Notes: a model not told the origin generated them from the letters alone. A DNA stretch of 64,000 nt from Bacteroidota bacterium (GCA_023399595.1 JAEWOR010000041.1:56123-120122), one strand, 5' to 3'; shown: positions 1 through 8,830, counted from the stretch's first letter. Numbers and translations are program-made.

Positions 1-2473
1 TATTTGGAGTAATAGTATTGGGAATAAAATGAGTAAAAAACTCAATTTCTGTATCGCAACCCATTCTAAAGTTTCTCACTTTTATGATGTGATTGGTGTT
101 TCGAGGGACATTTGAAAAAATATTACTGCTATACCATGTTAATCCTCCATCAATTGAGTATTCCAATGGTGTATTCCCAAAATTAATTGCATCAACAATC
201 AATGTTCCATCCTGATATTTAATTTCTTTAATTTCTGGAAGTTTTATCTCATTTACTAAGATATAAAATGTTTTTGAGCAACCAGCATTCGTTACAGTTA
301 CTGAATAATTTCCTGGAGCATTAACAATAATATTTGGCGTAGTTGCACCATTATTCCATAAATACGAATGGTTGGGTCCTGCATCTGCATTGAGATTAAT
401 ACTCTCTCCAGGGCAAAACAAAATATTTTTTGGCAATGAAATGCTAATATCTGGAATAACATTAATAGTGATGGTAGATACAACTGAAGAACATCCATTA
501 GCTCCCACGCCAGTTACAGAATATGTAGTTGTGGTATTAGGGCTCACTGTTTGGGTATTTCCTGTTCCAGGCAAATTATTCCAATTATAGGTTGCTGCTC
601 CAGTTGCCGTAATTACCACTGAATCACCAGCACATATTGTTGTTTTTGTAGCATTTAAAGTAACAACTGGAGGAGTTTTATCTACCGTTACAGTAACCGA
701 CAACTCTTTAGAACATGCAAGAGCTGTAGAATTAGTAATTTTCAAAGTGTAAGTTCCAGCAGTGCTTACAATAGGTGTCAAAGAATTGGCACCGCTTAGA
801 ATTGTCCCACCATTTGTTGCCGTCCACAAAATATTTGCTCCTGCGCTAAAAGTAGAAGCTGAGGCATTAAGTGTTATTTGCGAAGTATTACATGTGATTT
901 GTGCAGGTGTTGCAATCGAAATATTTATACTGGAATCGGTTTGCACCGAAATTGATTTGGAATACTGACATCCTCCCGGAGTAGTAACCGTAACCGTATA
1001 CACACCTCCTGTAGAAATTGTTATACTTGGAGTATTGGCACCATTGGACCAAGAATAACTGGATACTTGTCCAACTACTGAAGCCGTAAGTATTGCATTT
1101 ACACCTTCGCAAATATCTGTTGGTCCACTAATACTAAGATTTGGATCTTCATCTTTTTGAATCGTGACTGAAGCAGAAGTTACACATCCAGAATTGGGAT
1201 TTGTAACGGAATATGTACCCGGTGAAATAACCGTTATACTTTGGGTTGTAGCTCCTGTAGACCAAATATTTCCTGTTGGCAAACTAGAAGTAAGAACAAC
1301 AGGTGTTGTACCACATATTGCAGGAGCAGATTGTGTAATTGCTAACATCTGAGCTGAAGCCGAGTTTACTAAAACAGGATAATTTTTATCTATTGTAGTT
1401 CCATCTCCTAAATTACCAAAACTATTATGCCCAAATGTCCAAATGGTACCATCATTTTTTAAAACAGAATTAAAAGTATTCAAATAAGTTCCAAGACTCT
1501 CCCAATTGCCAGAAGAAACCACCATTGTTGGTACAATTTTATTGGTACTGGTACCATCTCCTAATTGACTGAAAGAGTTATCACCCCAAGTCCATAACGA
1601 TCCATCGGTTTTTAACCCTACACTGTGTTGAATTCCAGGTACAACTTGCTTCCAATTGGTGTCAGTTCCAATTTGTATTGGAGCACTTCTATTAATTAGA
1701 GTACCATCTCCTAGCTGTCCATACTGATTATTTCCGAAAGCCCAAAGCGTTCCATTATTCTTAATTGCGAAAGAATGAGATGTGCCCGCTTCAGCTGTTT
1801 TCCAGTCAGTTTCAGTCCCTTTTTGCGTGGGAACTCTCTGCGAACCTATACCCCCTCCAATTTGACCAACTACATTATTACCCCAACCCCATAGAGTCCC
1901 ATTAGATTTTATGGCTAAAACAGTTTCTTCTCCTGCGGAAATATGCACCCAGTCGTTATCCAAACCCGCTCTTGTTGGTGTTGGAATTTTCTGCACATAG
2001 CTATTGTTTCCAATTTGTCCAAAATCATTCATTCCCCATGCCCAAACTGAGCCATCAGTTTTTAGTGCAACACTATGGCTAAAGCCTGCTGCAACCATTT
2101 TCCAATTGGTATCGCTTCCAATTTGTTGCGGAGTTGTTCGATCTATATAAGTACCATCCCCCAATTGACCATCACGATTCCAGCCCCAAGCCCAAAGCGT
2201 TCCATTGTTTTTAATAGCAAGAGCATGATGATACCCCCAACTGATTTCCTTCCAATCTTTGTCGGTTCCTATTTGCATAGGAACCCATTGGTTCACCGTA
2301 TTACCAACTCCTAGCTGACCGATATTATTCCAGCCCCAAGCCCAAAGTGTTCCGTCTTTTTTAATAGCCAAATTTCCAAAACCACTAGAATCGTGTTTCC
2401 ACCAACACTGAGCACTGTAGTTTTGAAACAAAAGTAAGAAAAACAAGAAATAAACAAGTAGATTTTTATTCAT
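1..2473 (-). CDS. Secreted RCC1-repeat / Ig-like repeat protein with T9SS type B sorting domain (3' partial)
   Basis: Open frame of 824 codons from an ATG at 2473 to the left edge with no stop. Residues 1-21 are a signal peptide (MNKNLLVYFLFFLLLFQNYSAQ, cleaved near A21). Residues about 30-370 hold roughly seven RCC1-type repeats of about 50 residues with the recurring pattern GTLWAWGWNxxGQLGDG followed by a DW..I..G..H..A motif, which predicts a beta-propeller. After that come several PKD/Ig-like segments of about 80 residues, rich in T, S and N, with one Cys pair per module (motifs such as YSVTNPNSGC and YSWSNGANTPSI). The last visible residues, FIPNTITPN, match the opening of the gliding-motility-associated C-terminal (type B) sorting domain, so the protein is probably exported by T9SS and displayed on or released from the cell surface. 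The ligand is unknown. The gene is AT-rich like its neighbours. Confidence 0.85.
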   Translation of the reverse strand, partial: MNKNLLVYFLFFLLLFQNYSAQCWWKHDSSGFGNLAIKKDGTLWAWGWNNIGQLGVGNTVNQWVPMQIGTDKDWKEISWGYHHALAIKNNGTLWAWGWNRDGQLGDGTYIDRTTPQQIGSDTNWKMVAAGFSHSVALKTDGSVWAWGMNDFGQIGNNSYVQKIPTPTRAGLDNDWVHISAGEETVLAIKSNGTLWGWGNNVVGQIGGGIGSQRVPTQKGTETDWKTAEAGTSHSFAIKNNGTLWAFGNNQYGQLGDGTLINRSAPIQIGTDTNWKQVVPGIQHSVGLKTDGSLWTWGDNSFSQLGDGTSTNKIVPTMVVSSGNWESLGTYLNTFNSVLKNDGTIWTFGHNSFGNLGDGTTIDKNYPVLVNSASAQMLAITQSAPAICGTTPVVLTSSLPTGNIWSTGATTQSITVISPGTYSVTNPNSGCVTSASVTIQKDEDPNLSISGPTDICEGVNAILTASVVGQVSSYSWSNGANTPSITISTGGVYTVTVTTPGGCQYSKSISVQTDSSINISIATPAQITCNTSQITLNASASTFSAGANILWTATNGGTILSGANSLTPIVSTAGTYTLKITNSTALACSKELSVTVTVDKTPPVVTLNATKTTICAGDSVVITATGAATYNWNNLPGTGNTQTVSPNTTTTYSVTGVGANGCSSVVSTITINVIPDISISLPKNILFCPGESINLNADAGPNHSYLWNNGATTPNIIVNAPGNYSVTVTNAGCSKTFYILVNEIKLPEIKEIKYQDGTLIVDAINFGNTPLEYSIDGGLTWYSSNIFSNVPRNTNHIIKVRNFRMGCDTEIEFFTHFIPNTITPN

Positions 2474-2550
2474 ATTAATGATTTAGCATTTATTAACAGT
2501 AAATCTACAATTTTTTATTAATATTTAATAATTCAATTCATATTAATGAT
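2468..2550. repeat. 15-bp direct repeat upstream of the RCC1 gene
   Basis: The 15-mer ATTCATATTAATGAT occurs at 2468-2482, where it covers the start codon of the RCC1-repeat gene, and again at 2536-2550. The 68-bp spacing is about 6.5 helical turns. It may be a duplication or a regulatory site; nothing else in the gap is recognisable. Confidence 0.4.
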
Positions 2551-2595
2551 AAAATCTACCATATATCTCATTTTTTTCGCTTTAAAGTAAAATAC

Positions 2596-2625
2596 AAAAA
2601 CCCTCTCAAAAAATTGAAAGGGTTT
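2596..2625 (-). terminator. Terminator after the acyl-CoA dehydrogenase gene
   Basis: Read on the minus strand, AAACCCTTTCAA, a short T-rich loop and TTGAGAGGGTTT form a hairpin with one mismatch, followed by TTTTGTA. It lies 22 bp past the stop codon of the upstream minus-strand gene and fits an intrinsic terminator. Confidence 0.7.
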
Positions 2626-2646
2626 AAACATTTAAAAACTTAAAGA

Positions 2647-3786
2647 CTATTTTGCAATAGCTCTAGAGATTACAATTTTCTGAATTTCTGAAGTTCCTTC
2701 ATAAATCTGAGTAATTTTAGCATCTCTCATTAATCTTTCAACATGGTATTCTTTTACATAACCATAACCTCCATGCACCTGAACCGCTTCAATAGTTGTA
2801 TCCATTGCCGTTTTAGAAGCAAATAATTTAGCCATTGCTCCAGATTCAGAGATATCTTTGCCAGCGTCTTTTTCAGCAGCAGCTTTAAAGCAAAGCATTC
2901 TCGCAGCCGTAATATTAACGTGCATATCTGCTAATTTAAATGCAATTGCTTGGTGGTTGATAATTTCTTTACCGAAAGCTTTTCTTTCTTTAGCATATTT
3001 AAGAGCCAATTCATAAGCTCCAGAAGCAATCCCTAATGCTTGAGAAGCAATACCAATTCTACCACCATTAAGAACAGCCATTGCAAAGTTGAATCCGAAA
3101 CCATCTTCACCAATTCTGTTTTCTTTAGGTACCTTAACGTCCGTAAACATTAAAGAATGAGTATCACTCCCTCTAATTCCTAATTTATCTTCTTTAGGTC
3201 CTACTACAAAACCTTCCCATCCTTTTTCTACGATAAAAGCATTGATACCTTTATGTCCTTTTTCTGGATCTGTTTGAGCAATTACGATATAGTAAGTTGC
3301 GTTTCCACCGTTAGTAATCCAGTTTTTAGTACCGTTTAATAAGTAATACTCACCTTTATCTTCAGCAGTTGTTCTTTGAGAAGTAGCATCAGAGCCTGCT
3401 TCAGGCTCAGAAAGACAGAAAGCACCAATTACTTCACCTTTTGCAAGTGGAGTTAGGTACTTTTGTTTTTGTTCTTCACTAGCAAATTTCTCTAAACCTG
3501 CACATACTAAAGAGTTGTTTACAGACATAACAACAGCAGCAGAAGCATCTATTTTAGAAATCTCTTCCATTGCCAACACATAGGAAACGCTGTCTAAACC
3601 TGCACCTCCATATTTAGGATCTACCATCATTCCTAGGAAACCTAGCTCACCCATTTTTTTAACTTGTTCAGCTGGGAATTTTTGTTGGTTATCTCTTTCA
3701 ATTACGCCAGGAAGAAGTTCAGTTTGTGCAAAATCTCTTGCAGCCTGCTGAATCATCATCTGCTCTTCTGTTAAATTAAAGTCCAT
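2647..3786 (-). CDS. Short-chain acyl-CoA dehydrogenase (butyryl-CoA dehydrogenase type)
   Basis: 379 residues, the normal length for a soluble FAD-dependent acyl-CoA dehydrogenase. It catalyses alpha,beta-dehydrogenation of acyl-CoA in fatty-acid or branched-chain amino-acid breakdown, with electrons passing to ETF. Visible motifs are the N-terminal helical domain (FNLTEEQMMIQQAARDFA), the flavin motif KNWITNGGN near residue 155, and the C-terminal HGGYGYVKEY...QIYEGTSEIQ, in which Glu about 363 is the catalytic base position of the SCAD/MCAD group. It stands alone with its own terminator and is divergent from an acyl-CoA ligase, which suggests a shared lipid-catabolic role. The exact chain-length preference cannot be read from the sequence. 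Confidence 0.93.
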   Translation of the reverse strand: MDFNLTEEQMMIQQAARDFAQTELLPGVIERDNQQKFPAEQVKKMGELGFLGMMVDPKYGGAGLDSVSYVLAMEEISKIDASAAVVMSVNNSLVCAGLEKFASEEQKQKYLTPLAKGEVIGAFCLSEPEAGSDATSQRTTAEDKGEYYLLNGTKNWITNGGNATYYIVIAQTDPEKGHKGINAFIVEKGWEGFVVGPKEDKLGIRGSDTHSLMFTDVKVPKENRIGEDGFGFNFAMAVLNGGRIGIASQALGIASGAYELALKYAKERKAFGKEIINHQAIAFKLADMHVNITAARMLCFKAAAEKDAGKDISESGAMAKLFASKTAMDTTIEAVQVHGGYGYVKEYHVERLMRDAKITQIYEGTSEIQKIVISRAIAK

Positions 3787-3933
3787 AAATCTTGATAATT
3801 AATTGGCCGTAAATTTACAAATTTTACTAGACTTGGTAAAAAATATTTCATCCTTTTTGTTTGCTTCATATATTACTTTGTAAAATTTCTTATATTTAAA
3901 AATTCTTTAAGTATTTTTATATATAATTACACT

Positions 3934-5712
3934 ATGAATGTAAAAAGAACCTTTGATTTTGCTCATCACTATTTGGAAAAATTCCCAAAGGATGACGCTT
4001 TTGCCATGAAAGTAAATGGCACATGGATAAAAACATCTACATTACAATATATCACTCAGGCCAATAAAATATCACGTGGACTTTTAAAGTTAGGAATAAA
4101 ACCTGGAGATAAAATTGGATTAATAAGCCATAATAACAGAACAGAATGGGCTATTATGGATATTGGAATGTCGCAAATTGGCGTAATTAGCGTTCCTGTG
4201 TATCCTACAATTAGCGAGGATGATTATGAGTATATTTTCAATAATGCAGAAATAAAATATTGCTTTGTTTCAGATAAAGAACTTTATCTGAAGTTAACCT
4301 CCGTAAAACCTAAAGTACCTAGTTTAAATGGTATTTTTACTTTTGAAGACGTAAAAGGAGCACCCAATTGGAAAGAAATTCTAGATTTAGGAGAAGATGA
4401 AAACACACAATCTGAAGTTGAAGACCTTTCAAATGCCATAAAGCCTGAAGATATTGTAACTTTAATTTACACTTCCGGAACAACAGGTCGCCCCAAAGGA
4501 GTAATGCTTACTCACAATAATATTGTTCAGAATGTTTTGAATTCTGTTCCGATTTTAGAAGGAATAAAAATAGATCCGTCAACTGGCAGAGTAATGAGTT
4601 TTTTACCTCTTTGTCATGTCTTCGAAAGAATGCTTCTTTATTATTATCAAAACCAAGGCTTTTCTATTTATTTTGCTGAGAGCATTGAGAAAGTTGGTGA
4701 AAACCTTAAGGAAGTAAAACCTCACCTAATGACCGTTGTACCGAGGGTTGTAGAGAAGGTATATGATAAAATTTACAATACCGGAGCGAATGCAGGAGGA
4801 ATAAAAACCAAAATTTTCATGTGGGCTCTTTCATTGGTTGAAAATTATGAATTGGGACAAAACCTTGGAATTAAAGGTTGGATTGCTGATAAATTGGTAT
4901 TTAAAAAATGGCGTGAAGGCTTAGGAGGAAACGTTTTAGCCTTAGTTTCTGGTTCTGCACCACTCTCTTCAAGGTTAAACAGAATTTTCAATGCTGCCGG
5001 AATTCCAATTTTGGAAGGTTATGGTTTAACGGAAACTTCGCCTGTAATTTCAGTTAACAGCTTTAAACATATGAAATTCGGAACCGTTGGCCACCCATTA
5101 AAAAATGCGACAGTAAAAATTGCAGAAGATGGAGAAATATTGGTAAAAGGATCCTCTGTTTTTGGTGGTTACTATAAAAATGATGAGCAAACTAAAGAAG
5201 CTTTTACTGAAGATGGCTATTTTAAAACTGGCGATATTGGAGTAATAGATGAAGATGGATTTTTAAAAATTACGGATCGTAAGAAAGAAATGTTTAAGAC
5301 TTCGGGCGGAAAATATATTGCTCCACAAACTATAGAAAATTTAATTAAAGCTTCCAAATTCATTGAACAAATAATTGTTTTAGGTGATGGTGAAAAAATG
5401 CCTACTGCATTAATTCAACCTGATTTTGAATTTGCTAAAAACTGGGCTCAAAGACATAATATTTCTATTGGAAAAACAGCTGAAGAAATTGCAAACAGCA
5501 AGGAACTTCACGACAGAATAGAAAAAGAACTTGAGAGTTTTAATAAAAATTTAGGACATTGGGAACAAATTAAGCGTTTTGAACTTACTCCAGAAATTTG
5601 GAGCATTGAAACAGGATTGCTTACTCCAACTTTAAAACTGAAACGTAAAGTAATTAGAGAACATTTCCGAGAGTTGTATAAAAAATTATACAACCATTAT
5701 CCTGAAAGATAA
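3934..5712 (+). CDS. Long-chain fatty-acid--CoA ligase (AMP-forming)
   Basis: 592 residues of the ANL superfamily. It activates a fatty acid through an acyl-adenylate and transfers it to CoA. The ATP-binding P-loop YTSGTTGRPKGVMLTH lies near residues 178-193, the adenylate motif GYGLTETSP near 361-369, and the C-terminal hinge and lysine region (YFKTGDIGVIDEDGFLKITD, then KTSGGKYIAPQ) near 430-465. These place it with the long-chain FadD/FAA group (AMP-binding form, about 600 residues). It is divergent from the acyl-CoA dehydrogenase, 147 bp apart. A near-consensus -7 box TTACTTTG is at 3873-3880, without a clear -33 element. Confidence 0.93.
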   Translation: MNVKRTFDFAHHYLEKFPKDDAFAMKVNGTWIKTSTLQYITQANKISRGLLKLGIKPGDKIGLISHNNRTEWAIMDIGMSQIGVISVPVYPTISEDDYEYIFNNAEIKYCFVSDKELYLKLTSVKPKVPSLNGIFTFEDVKGAPNWKEILDLGEDENTQSEVEDLSNAIKPEDIVTLIYTSGTTGRPKGVMLTHNNIVQNVLNSVPILEGIKIDPSTGRVMSFLPLCHVFERMLLYYYQNQGFSIYFAESIEKVGENLKEVKPHLMTVVPRVVEKVYDKIYNTGANAGGIKTKIFMWALSLVENYELGQNLGIKGWIADKLVFKKWREGLGGNVLALVSGSAPLSSRLNRIFNAAGIPILEGYGLTETSPVISVNSFKHMKFGTVGHPLKNATVKIAEDGEILVKGSSVFGGYYKNDEQTKEAFTEDGYFKTGDIGVIDEDGFLKITDRKKEMFKTSGGKYIAPQTIENLIKASKFIEQIIVLGDGEKMPTALIQPDFEFAKNWAQRHNISIGKTAEEIANSKELHDRIEKELESFNKNLGHWEQIKRFELTPEIWSIETGLLTPTLKLKRKVIREHFRELYKKLYNHYPER

Positions 5713-5716
5713 AATA

Positions 5717-5763
5717 TTAAAAACATATTGCGCGGAGCTTCGCTCCGCGCAATATGTTTTTAA
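5717..5763. terminator. Perfect 22-bp inverted repeat; bidirectional terminator between convergent genes
   Basis: Arms 5717-5738 and 5742-5763 are perfectly complementary over 22 bp with a 3-nt loop (TTC). The inner half is GC-rich (GCGCGGAGC) and the outer half is A/T, so transcripts in either direction end in a stem followed by a U-run. The right arm contains the stop codon of the minus-strand HD-domain gene. The GC core is out of keeping with the surrounding sequence of about 33% GC. Confidence 0.85.
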
Positions 5764-6353
5764 TAAGTCTTCACTTTACCTTCAAGAATACTTTTTTCTA
5801 AAAGTGTTTCAAAAACCTCTCCCATTTCGTCTGAAGCTCTAGAAATAGCGTTTTCCAACATATTTCTAATTTGTTTTTCGGTAACTTCAGCTTCCGTCCA
5901 GCTTTTTGCTGAAGTATAAGAATTAAGGATAAAAGGCATTATTCTATCGATAGCACAAGCAAAAATAGCATCCGGAGTTTTCTCCTCCTCAAATTCTATC
6001 CATAAATTATAAAACTCATTGCTTAATGGTTCATCAAGTATGGAGAATATTTTTTTTGCTGCCAATTTTTCTCTTTCAAACTTTCCAAGCATTCCTACTT
6101 CATCAAACAAAAAAGTATCACCCGCTTCAATCTCCACCAAATCGTGTATAGAAAGCATTCTTATCACCCTTAATAAATTAATTTCCTCTTTATTTTTAGC
6201 GTACGGAAACAAAATTTGAGCTAAAACAATTATTTGCCAAGAGTGTTCTGCTGTATTTTCTCTACGAGAATCGTCTGCATTATAATTTCTTCTATTTACA
6301 TTTTTAAGAGCATCCACTGCTAAAATAAAATCTATTTCTTTTTGAATTTTCAT
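5760..6353 (-). CDS. HD-domain metal-dependent phosphohydrolase (YfbR/HDDC2-like)
   Basis: 197 residues. The HD signature is clear: His in TAEHSWQ near residue 37, the His-Asp pair in SIHDLVEIEAGD near 68-70, and a later Asp in ACAIDRIMPF near 133. Family members related to YfbR and HDDC2 are 5'-deoxynucleotidases that dephosphorylate dNMPs, so nucleotide-pool maintenance is the likely role, though the substrate is not provable here. It is monocistronic and convergent with the acyl-CoA ligase, sharing a palindromic terminator. The start is ATG at 6353; the next 260 bp upstream are non-coding. Confidence 0.8.
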   Translation of the reverse strand: MKIQKEIDFILAVDALKNVNRRNYNADDSRRENTAEHSWQIIVLAQILFPYAKNKEEINLLRVIRMLSIHDLVEIEAGDTFLFDEVGMLGKFEREKLAAKKIFSILDEPLSNEFYNLWIEFEEEKTPDAIFACAIDRIMPFILNSYTSAKSWTEAEVTEKQIRNMLENAISRASDEMGEVFETLLEKSILEGKVKTY

Positions 6354-6500
6354 AGTCCAAAATTAGCAAAAACAAATTTCCTATCTATTAAAAAGACCAG
6401 TTTTATAATTAATTAAAATTTCCTCAAAACCTATATTTAATTTCATTTAATTGATTTACAGTGTTTTATAAAATTATTTACAAATATTTACTACTTTGTA

Positions 6501-6532
6501 TTGCATAATACTTATTTTAATTCATATCTTTG
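6501..6532 (+). promoter_or_regulatory. Promoter of the padR-pspC operon
   Basis: TTG at 6501-6503, a 21-bp spacer, and TATCTTTG at 6525-6532 match the Bacteroidota primary sigma consensus TTG-N19..21-TAnnTTTG exactly at the -7 box. The predicted transcript starts near 6538-6540, giving a leader of about 80 nt before the PadR start codon. Confidence 0.65.
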
Positions 6533-6534
6533 TC

Positions 6535-6564
6535 ATGTAAAGTTAGAGGTATAACTTTTTACAT
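6535..6564. promoter_or_regulatory. Candidate PadR operator (imperfect inverted repeat)
   Basis: ATGTAAAGTTA at 6535-6545 pairs with TAACTTTTTACAT at 6552-6564, with a two-base bulge in the right arm and six bases between the arms. It starts 3 bp after the -7 box, over the predicted transcription start. The outer ATGT...ACAT is the known core of PadR-family operators, so autorepression by the product of the next gene is a reasonable inference. Confidence 0.5.
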
Positions 6565-6570
6565 AGTATA

Positions 6571-6594
6571 ATTAATAGTTTAATTAATAGTTTA
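6571..6594 (+). repeat. Tandem 12-bp repeat in the padR leader
   Basis: ATTAATAGTTTA occurs twice without a gap at 6571-6582 and 6583-6594, between the promoter and the PadR start. It may be simple slippage or part of a second binding site. Confidence 0.5.
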
Positions 6595-6619
6595 ATCAAC
6601 CAATAACCTACTGAGATAA

Positions 6620-6967
6620 ATGAACACAGAAAACACAAAAGCGCAAATGCGTAAAGGAATTTTGGAATTCTGTATTTTAAGTCTCATCAATGAAAAGGAA
6701 ATGTACGTTTCAGATTTAATTGATGAACTAAAAAAAGGAAAACTGGATGTTGTAGAGGGAACACTCTACCCTTTGCTCACAAGACTAAAAAATGGCGAAT
6801 TTCTTGCCTACCGTTGGGAAGAATCCACAAGTGGACCGCCAAGAAAGTATTATCAAATTACTGATAAAGGAAAAATATTCTTGAATGAACTTCAGAATAC
6901 TTGGAATGAACTTACAAATTCTGTTAATCAGATCACCAAACGAAACACCACTAATAACAACAGCTAA
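6620..6967 (+). CDS. PadR-family transcriptional regulator
   Basis: 115 residues, a PadR subfamily-2 size protein with a winged helix and a short C-terminal helix. Recognisable segments are QMRKGILEFCILSLI, the recognition-helix region (VVEGTLYPLLTRLKNGEFL) and the wing (GPPRKYYQITDKGK). PadR proteins are usually repressors released by small ligands or stress. The gene is 24 bp upstream of a PspC-domain membrane protein and in the same orientation, a widespread PadR-PspC/HAAS pairing linked with envelope stress. Its promoter carries a palindrome of the right type at the start site, so autoregulation of the pair is likely. Confidence 0.9.
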   Translation: MNTENTKAQMRKGILEFCILSLINEKEMYVSDLIDELKKGKLDVVEGTLYPLLTRLKNGEFLAYRWEESTSGPPRKYYQITDKGKIFLNELQNTWNELTNSVNQITKRNTTNNNS

Positions 6968-6991
6968 GTTTAAAACTCAAAAATCACTACA

Positions 6992-8686
6992 ATGAACAAA
7001 ACACTCTCTATAGGACTTGCAGGTTACTCTTTCATGATTGAAGAGCACGCCTACATAAAATTAAGTGATTACCTCGCTGCTTTAAGAAATTCGCTTGATG
7101 CTGATGAAGCTGATGAAGTAATGCACGACATCGAGATAAGAATGGTAGAAATCTTTAAAACAGCTTTAGGAAAACGAGAGGTAATAAATGATACAGATGT
7201 AGAAAAAGTTATTGCCCAAATTGGAACTCCAGAAGCTATTGAAGAGCAAGAAGAAGCTTACTATTCTGAGAAAACCCATAATAAATCTGAAAACAAAGGA
7301 AGTAAAACAAATTCTTCACTGCCTAAACAATTATTTAGAGATCCTTCTAACCAAAAAATTGCAGGTGTTTGCTCTGGATTAGCACATTATACAGGTTTAG
7401 ACGTTACTTTAATGAGAATAATTTGGGTAGTCGTTTTCTTAGTAATGGTTCCCGCTAGTGGAAGTGCACTTTTTGTGGCTTTACTGTATACCATCCTTTG
7501 GATTGTACTACCAAAAGCTGAAACTGCATCTGACTTTCTTAAAATGAAAGGCCAACCTGCCAATTTTGATAATTTAAAAACCCAATCCAATAAAATTGTA
7601 GAATTTGCTAATGAATCTTCACAACGTGTTGGGGAAATCTACAACGAAAATAAACCCTACATCAACAAAGCAGGAAGCGGAGTTTGGAACGCTTTACGAT
7701 ATTTTCTAGGAGCAATTTTCGGTTTAATGGCAATTTCTTGTTTAGTAGGTTCTTTTACAATTTTCGGTTTTATGGGTAACTTAGGGGAAATTAATTTCAT
7801 GGGAAATATAGGATTCTACCTTAAAGACCAGAATATGGAATATGTAATTATTGCATTCATCTTCTTAAGTTCTTTTATTCCAGGATTAATTTTCAGTTAT
7901 ATTACATTAAAATTACTTTCTCCAAACACCAAACTTAAATATACAGGTTATGTATTAAGCGGACTTATTTTAATCTGGCTAATTCTTGTAGGTTTAATAG
8001 GCGCTACAGCAGTAAGACAAGGAACTTTATATAGTGGAAGCAACGAGGAAAGTGAAAATGTAGCTATTAATACAACTTCCGACACTTTGTATGTAGATCT
8101 AAAAAAAGTTCAAATTCCTGCTAACTTTAAATCTTATTGGAACAATGTATATTCTGATGGTAAAAACATCTACAAAAAAGATTATCCCTCTGTAGAAGTA
8201 GTTAGAAAAGATGTAAAAACACCTTATTTAGTACTAAAAAAAGATGCAAATGGTTACAACCAACCTTTAAAAATGCAAATTCCAGTGGAAATTCAAAGAA
8301 ACAAAGTTTTACTGCCTAATTATTTTGCATATCCTTATCAACACCGTTTTAGAGATTATAATATCAACTACGAATTGGTTGTTCCTAAAAACTACACCGT
8401 AATTAATGAAAACGAGCATGGGCTTTATTTCCATGATGACAAAAATGAAAATAAAGATGATATTTCTTATGATGATGAAGACGGAAATGTTTCTATACAA
8501 TCCAACGGGAACACCATTGTTTACAGTTCAAATTTAAAAGACAGCGTAATCATTAATGGTAAAAAATACCCTAAAGAAATGGGTGAAAAAATAATTAAAG
8601 ATTCTTTGAAAAATTTTAAATCCAAAGATGTAAATATTCAATTAAAAAGCGGAAAAGACGAAATTTCCATCAAAACCAATAAATAA
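6992..8686 (+). CDS. PspC-domain envelope stress membrane protein
   Basis: 564 residues. Residues about 1-85 form an acidic HAAS-like domain (YIKLSDYLAALRNSLDADEA...GTPEAIEEQEEAYYSE). Residues about 107-172 are a PspC domain (LFRDPSNQKIAGVCSGLAHY..LDVTLMRIIWVV) with its own membrane segment. Further hydrophobic segments lie near 235-265, 285-310 and 318-345, followed by a large polar C-terminal domain of about 215 residues likely on the far side of the membrane. PspC proteins sense or buffer inner-membrane stress. It is co-transcribed with the PadR regulator. The C-terminal domain has no family I can name. Confidence 0.88.
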   Translation: MNKTLSIGLAGYSFMIEEHAYIKLSDYLAALRNSLDADEADEVMHDIEIRMVEIFKTALGKREVINDTDVEKVIAQIGTPEAIEEQEEAYYSEKTHNKSENKGSKTNSSLPKQLFRDPSNQKIAGVCSGLAHYTGLDVTLMRIIWVVVFLVMVPASGSALFVALLYTILWIVLPKAETASDFLKMKGQPANFDNLKTQSNKIVEFANESSQRVGEIYNENKPYINKAGSGVWNALRYFLGAIFGLMAISCLVGSFTIFGFMGNLGEINFMGNIGFYLKDQNMEYVIIAFIFLSSFIPGLIFSYITLKLLSPNTKLKYTGYVLSGLILIWLILVGLIGATAVRQGTLYSGSNEESENVAINTTSDTLYVDLKKVQIPANFKSYWNNVYSDGKNIYKKDYPSVEVVRKDVKTPYLVLKKDANGYNQPLKMQIPVEIQRNKVLLPNYFAYPYQHRFRDYNINYELVVPKNYTVINENEHGLYFHDDKNENKDDISYDDEDGNVSIQSNGNTIVYSSNLKDSVIINGKKYPKEMGEKIIKDSLKNFKSKDVNIQLKSGKDEISIKTNK

Positions 8687-8701
8687 GAGAGTGGATAAGC
8701 T

Positions 8702-8740
8702 GAAAGGCAATGCAGCACTACAAAAACTAATTTGCCTTTC
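8702..8740 (+). terminator. Inverted repeat after the PspC gene
   Basis: GAAAGGCAA at 8702-8710 pairs with TTGCCTTTC at 8732-8740 across a 21-nt loop. It begins 15 bp past the stop codon. There is no U-run after it, so a role as terminator or as a 3' stabilising stem is tentative. Confidence 0.4.
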
Positions 8741-8813
8741 CTTATTCCTCAACAAAACTAAAGGCTAAAACACATTATATTATTAAAATTTTAACAAAAA
8801 AAATAATAATTAG

Positions 8814-8830
8814 TTAAGAAAATTTCTTAA
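8814..8830. repeat. 17-bp palindrome upstream of the small peptide gene
   Basis: TTAAGAAA-A-TTTCTTAA is a perfect 8+1+8 inverted repeat. Its right end overlaps TAATTTCG (8828-8835), a seven-of-eight match to the TAnnTTTG -7 box. It could be an operator for the small gene at 8879; no TTG element is seen at the expected distance. Confidence 0.4.
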
